Of a stretch of DNA of 58,249 nucleotides, positions 57,088 through 58,249 are shown in pieces (the first letter of the stretch is position 1; each line of letters opens with the position of its first letter). The notes beneath the pieces were generated by a model that was given only the letters and a program-made list of their open reading frames with translations, had not been told where the DNA came from and ran no database searches. Location: contig NZ_BCYO01000025.1 of assembly GCF_001598235.1 (NCBI RefSeq), positions 1 through 58,249 of the forward strand, given 5' to 3'. The position numbers and the translations under genes were made by a program. This DNA is from Polaromonas jejuensis NBRC 106434. GTDB taxonomy: Bacteria; Pseudomonadota; Gammaproteobacteria; Burkholderiales; Burkholderiaceae_C.

Positions 57088-57576
57088 ATGGAAATGAATC
57101 AACCCTCGAACCGCATTCACCCCTTGATGGCGGGCGCAGCCGTGTCCGTCATGCTCGTGAGCCTACTGGGCATCGCAGCCATCACTGGCGTTTTACCGAA
57201 TTCGCATGCCACCGCTGCGCAATCTACCCCGATTGCCGCACAGGCTCCCGCCGTCGCACCGATATATGCACCCGCGCAGCAAGTCGCAGCTGCTCGGGCA
57301 GTCCGCGATGAAGGCGCAATGCATAAAACTGTCGTGCATCACCATCCGGTCCAGCACGCACAGCTGCAGTCCGGCCAACAGTATTCCCAGGCACCTGCGT
57401 ACCAGCAACCAGCACCTGTTGCACAAAATAGCCCTATTGGCATCGGTGTAGGCGCGGTGGTCGGAGGATTGCTGGGCAGTCAGGTCGGTGGCGGCAATGG
57501 CAAGACCCTGGCAACCATCGCCGGGGCTGTGGGTGGCGGCTATCTCGGCAACGAAATCGCCAAGCGAAATCCATAA
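57088..57576 (+). CDS. Glycine-zipper 2TM-type protein
   Basis: 162 residues. An N-terminal membrane anchor or uncleaved signal (AAVSVMLVSLLGIAAITGV) is followed by an Ala/Gln/Pro/His-rich linker and a C-terminal glycine zipper: IGIGVGAVVGGLLGSQVGGGNGKTLATIAGAVGGGYLGNEI in the last 45 residues, with the G-x-x-x-G spacing of the 17-kDa/OmpA-like 2TM family. These are envelope proteins of poorly known role. CGGAG precedes the start. Confidence 0.85.
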   Translation: MEMNQPSNRIHPLMAGAAVSVMLVSLLGIAAITGVLPNSHATAAQSTPIAAQAPAVAPIYAPAQQVAAARAVRDEGAMHKTVVHHHPVQHAQLQSGQQYSQAPAYQQPAPVAQNSPIGIGVGAVVGGLLGSQVGGGNGKTLATIAGAVGGGYLGNEIAKRNP

Positions 57577-57966
57577 GGCCTTGGGTACAGTCGTCAGGCA
57601 GTCCAGGCAGGCTGGTCGACTGGAAATATGTGGCGACCAGCATGAATGCCTGCATGGTCCGGGTGTCGGCTGTGCAGCACGCAATGTCCGGTGTTGATGG
57701 CGGGTGAAACCGTCATCGAAGTCATCGCCACATTGCCGACTAACAATCAGTAGCCTGCAGTGACCGGCCTGGAGCAAGCAGATCGAAAAGTTGTATGACG
57801 GCAGTCAGTCTTTTGCAGCCGACCACCGCCAATTTCTTGATGGACAGGATTGCATTGTTACCTGCCGATGCTCAGTGTCCGCTTTGTAGAATCTCAATTG
57901 CCTTCTACCTTCTAGTCAGCTGTCGTTCATGATGATCCGCGGTGTGCTCAAAGCCGACGTCTGTAT
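57577..57966. other. Gene-free stretch
   Basis: About 390 bases between the glycine-zipper gene and the integrase fragment. I see no tRNA, repeat copy or convincing frame; the region may be decayed mobile DNA. Confidence 0.4.
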
Positions 57967-58249
57967 CTACCGTGAGCGGTCGTTGGCGGTCCAGCGCCAC
58001 CTCTGGCTTCGGCCCGATTGCCTTGGCCGCGCTCGATGCGCAAAGCCTGCGATGAGTCTGGCCCGCACCGCGGCAGGGGAGGGCGCTTCGCCCAGATGCC
58101 CGCCCTTACGGATTCGCCTGAAGACCGCCCCCGACGTGATGCTGCTTGCTTGAAGCCATGGCTCCAGGGCAGTTGCGGCGGCTCCCAGTACTGGTTTGCG
58201 GTTCTCCGGCAGATCCATGCCGGCCTGATTGGTCTCGGAATAGGCCAGT
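57967..58249 (-). pseudogene. Tyrosine-recombinase/integrase fragment at the window edge
   Basis: The minus-strand frame entering from the right edge reads LAYSETNQAG, LGAAATALEPWLQASSI, SGAVFRRIRKGGHLGE and LSPAAVR-like PSPAAVR. This is the catalytic-domain lead of phage-type integrases (KTDQ...ALxAWLxAAGI..G.(V/I)FRxI.R.GRLG...LSPAAV). After AVR about 20 residues seem to be missing, a weak match RLIAGFAHRA to the HxLRxGF box follows, then an Arg/Gln-rich tail and a stop. I read it as an inactivated integrase; the 5' part lies outside the window. Confidence 0.62.

Overview
The window looks like chromosome of a Comamonadaceae member (Burkholderiales, Betaproteobacteria; Polaromonas/Rhodoferax-like). 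This is inferred from high GC, from rimP-nusA-infB-rbfA-truB-typA, guaB-guaA and smpB-ratA-rnfH neighbourhoods with beta-proteobacterial protein sequences, and from short dispersed repeats of a kind I associate with this family. No database search was possible, so genus is a guess.

Layout. 1-2450: TPR protein, a Q-rich small protein, tRNA-Ser(GGA) with a decayed integrase start just downstream, and a DUF2237 protein. 2480-9940: stomatin/NfeD pair, a large arginine/lysine/ornithine decarboxylase, a secreted ATP-dependent DNA ligase, a GFA protein, a GNAT acetyltransferase and fabI. 10033-15687: a complete yejABEF-type peptide importer. 15803-24458: a sigma70 promoter and leader hairpin followed by rimP-nusA-infB-rbfA-truB-typA. 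24572-30555: EamA transporter plus an acyl-CoA hydrolase/hydratase, an ECF sigma/anti-sigma/lipoprotein set, smpB, and ratA-rnfH. 30704-38825: guaB, guaA, DUF72, PaiB-like protein, a TadA-haloalkane dehalogenase fusion, LD-carboxypeptidase and a small conserved gene. 39118-46841: aldehyde dehydrogenase, cyclase-FHA protein, penicillin acylase, large-subunit catalase and a small membrane protein.

From about 46.8 kb gene density falls and the content looks more accessory: an orphan receiver protein, an atypical NRAMP transporter, an 876-base gene-free stretch with a perfect 15-bp inverted repeat, a patatin-adc-bdhA operon for ketone-body/PHB-related metabolism, DUF1345 and DUF4337 membrane proteins, a lysine/alanine-rich secreted protein, a dead second NRAMP, an AI-2E family permease, a glycine-zipper protein and a decayed integrase at the right edge.

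The most striking structure is not a gene. A roughly 58-nt element (TGCTAY at its start, RATAG near 13-17, GCGC at 24-27, a GCTgnnGGC-like block near 41-49) occurs at least six times and aligns without gaps. Three copies lie inside coding sequences (acyl-CoA hydratase-like gene, ldcA, penicillin acylase), all in the same orientation and reading frame, each adding about 20 residues beginning A-T. Two shorter matches in yejF and truB use the same frame. This resembles the protein-coding palindromic elements known from Rickettsia. A second class of insert (72 nt of stacked hairpins) interrupts the same hydratase gene in frame, and a GC-rich repeat appears to supply the N-terminal extension of YejE.
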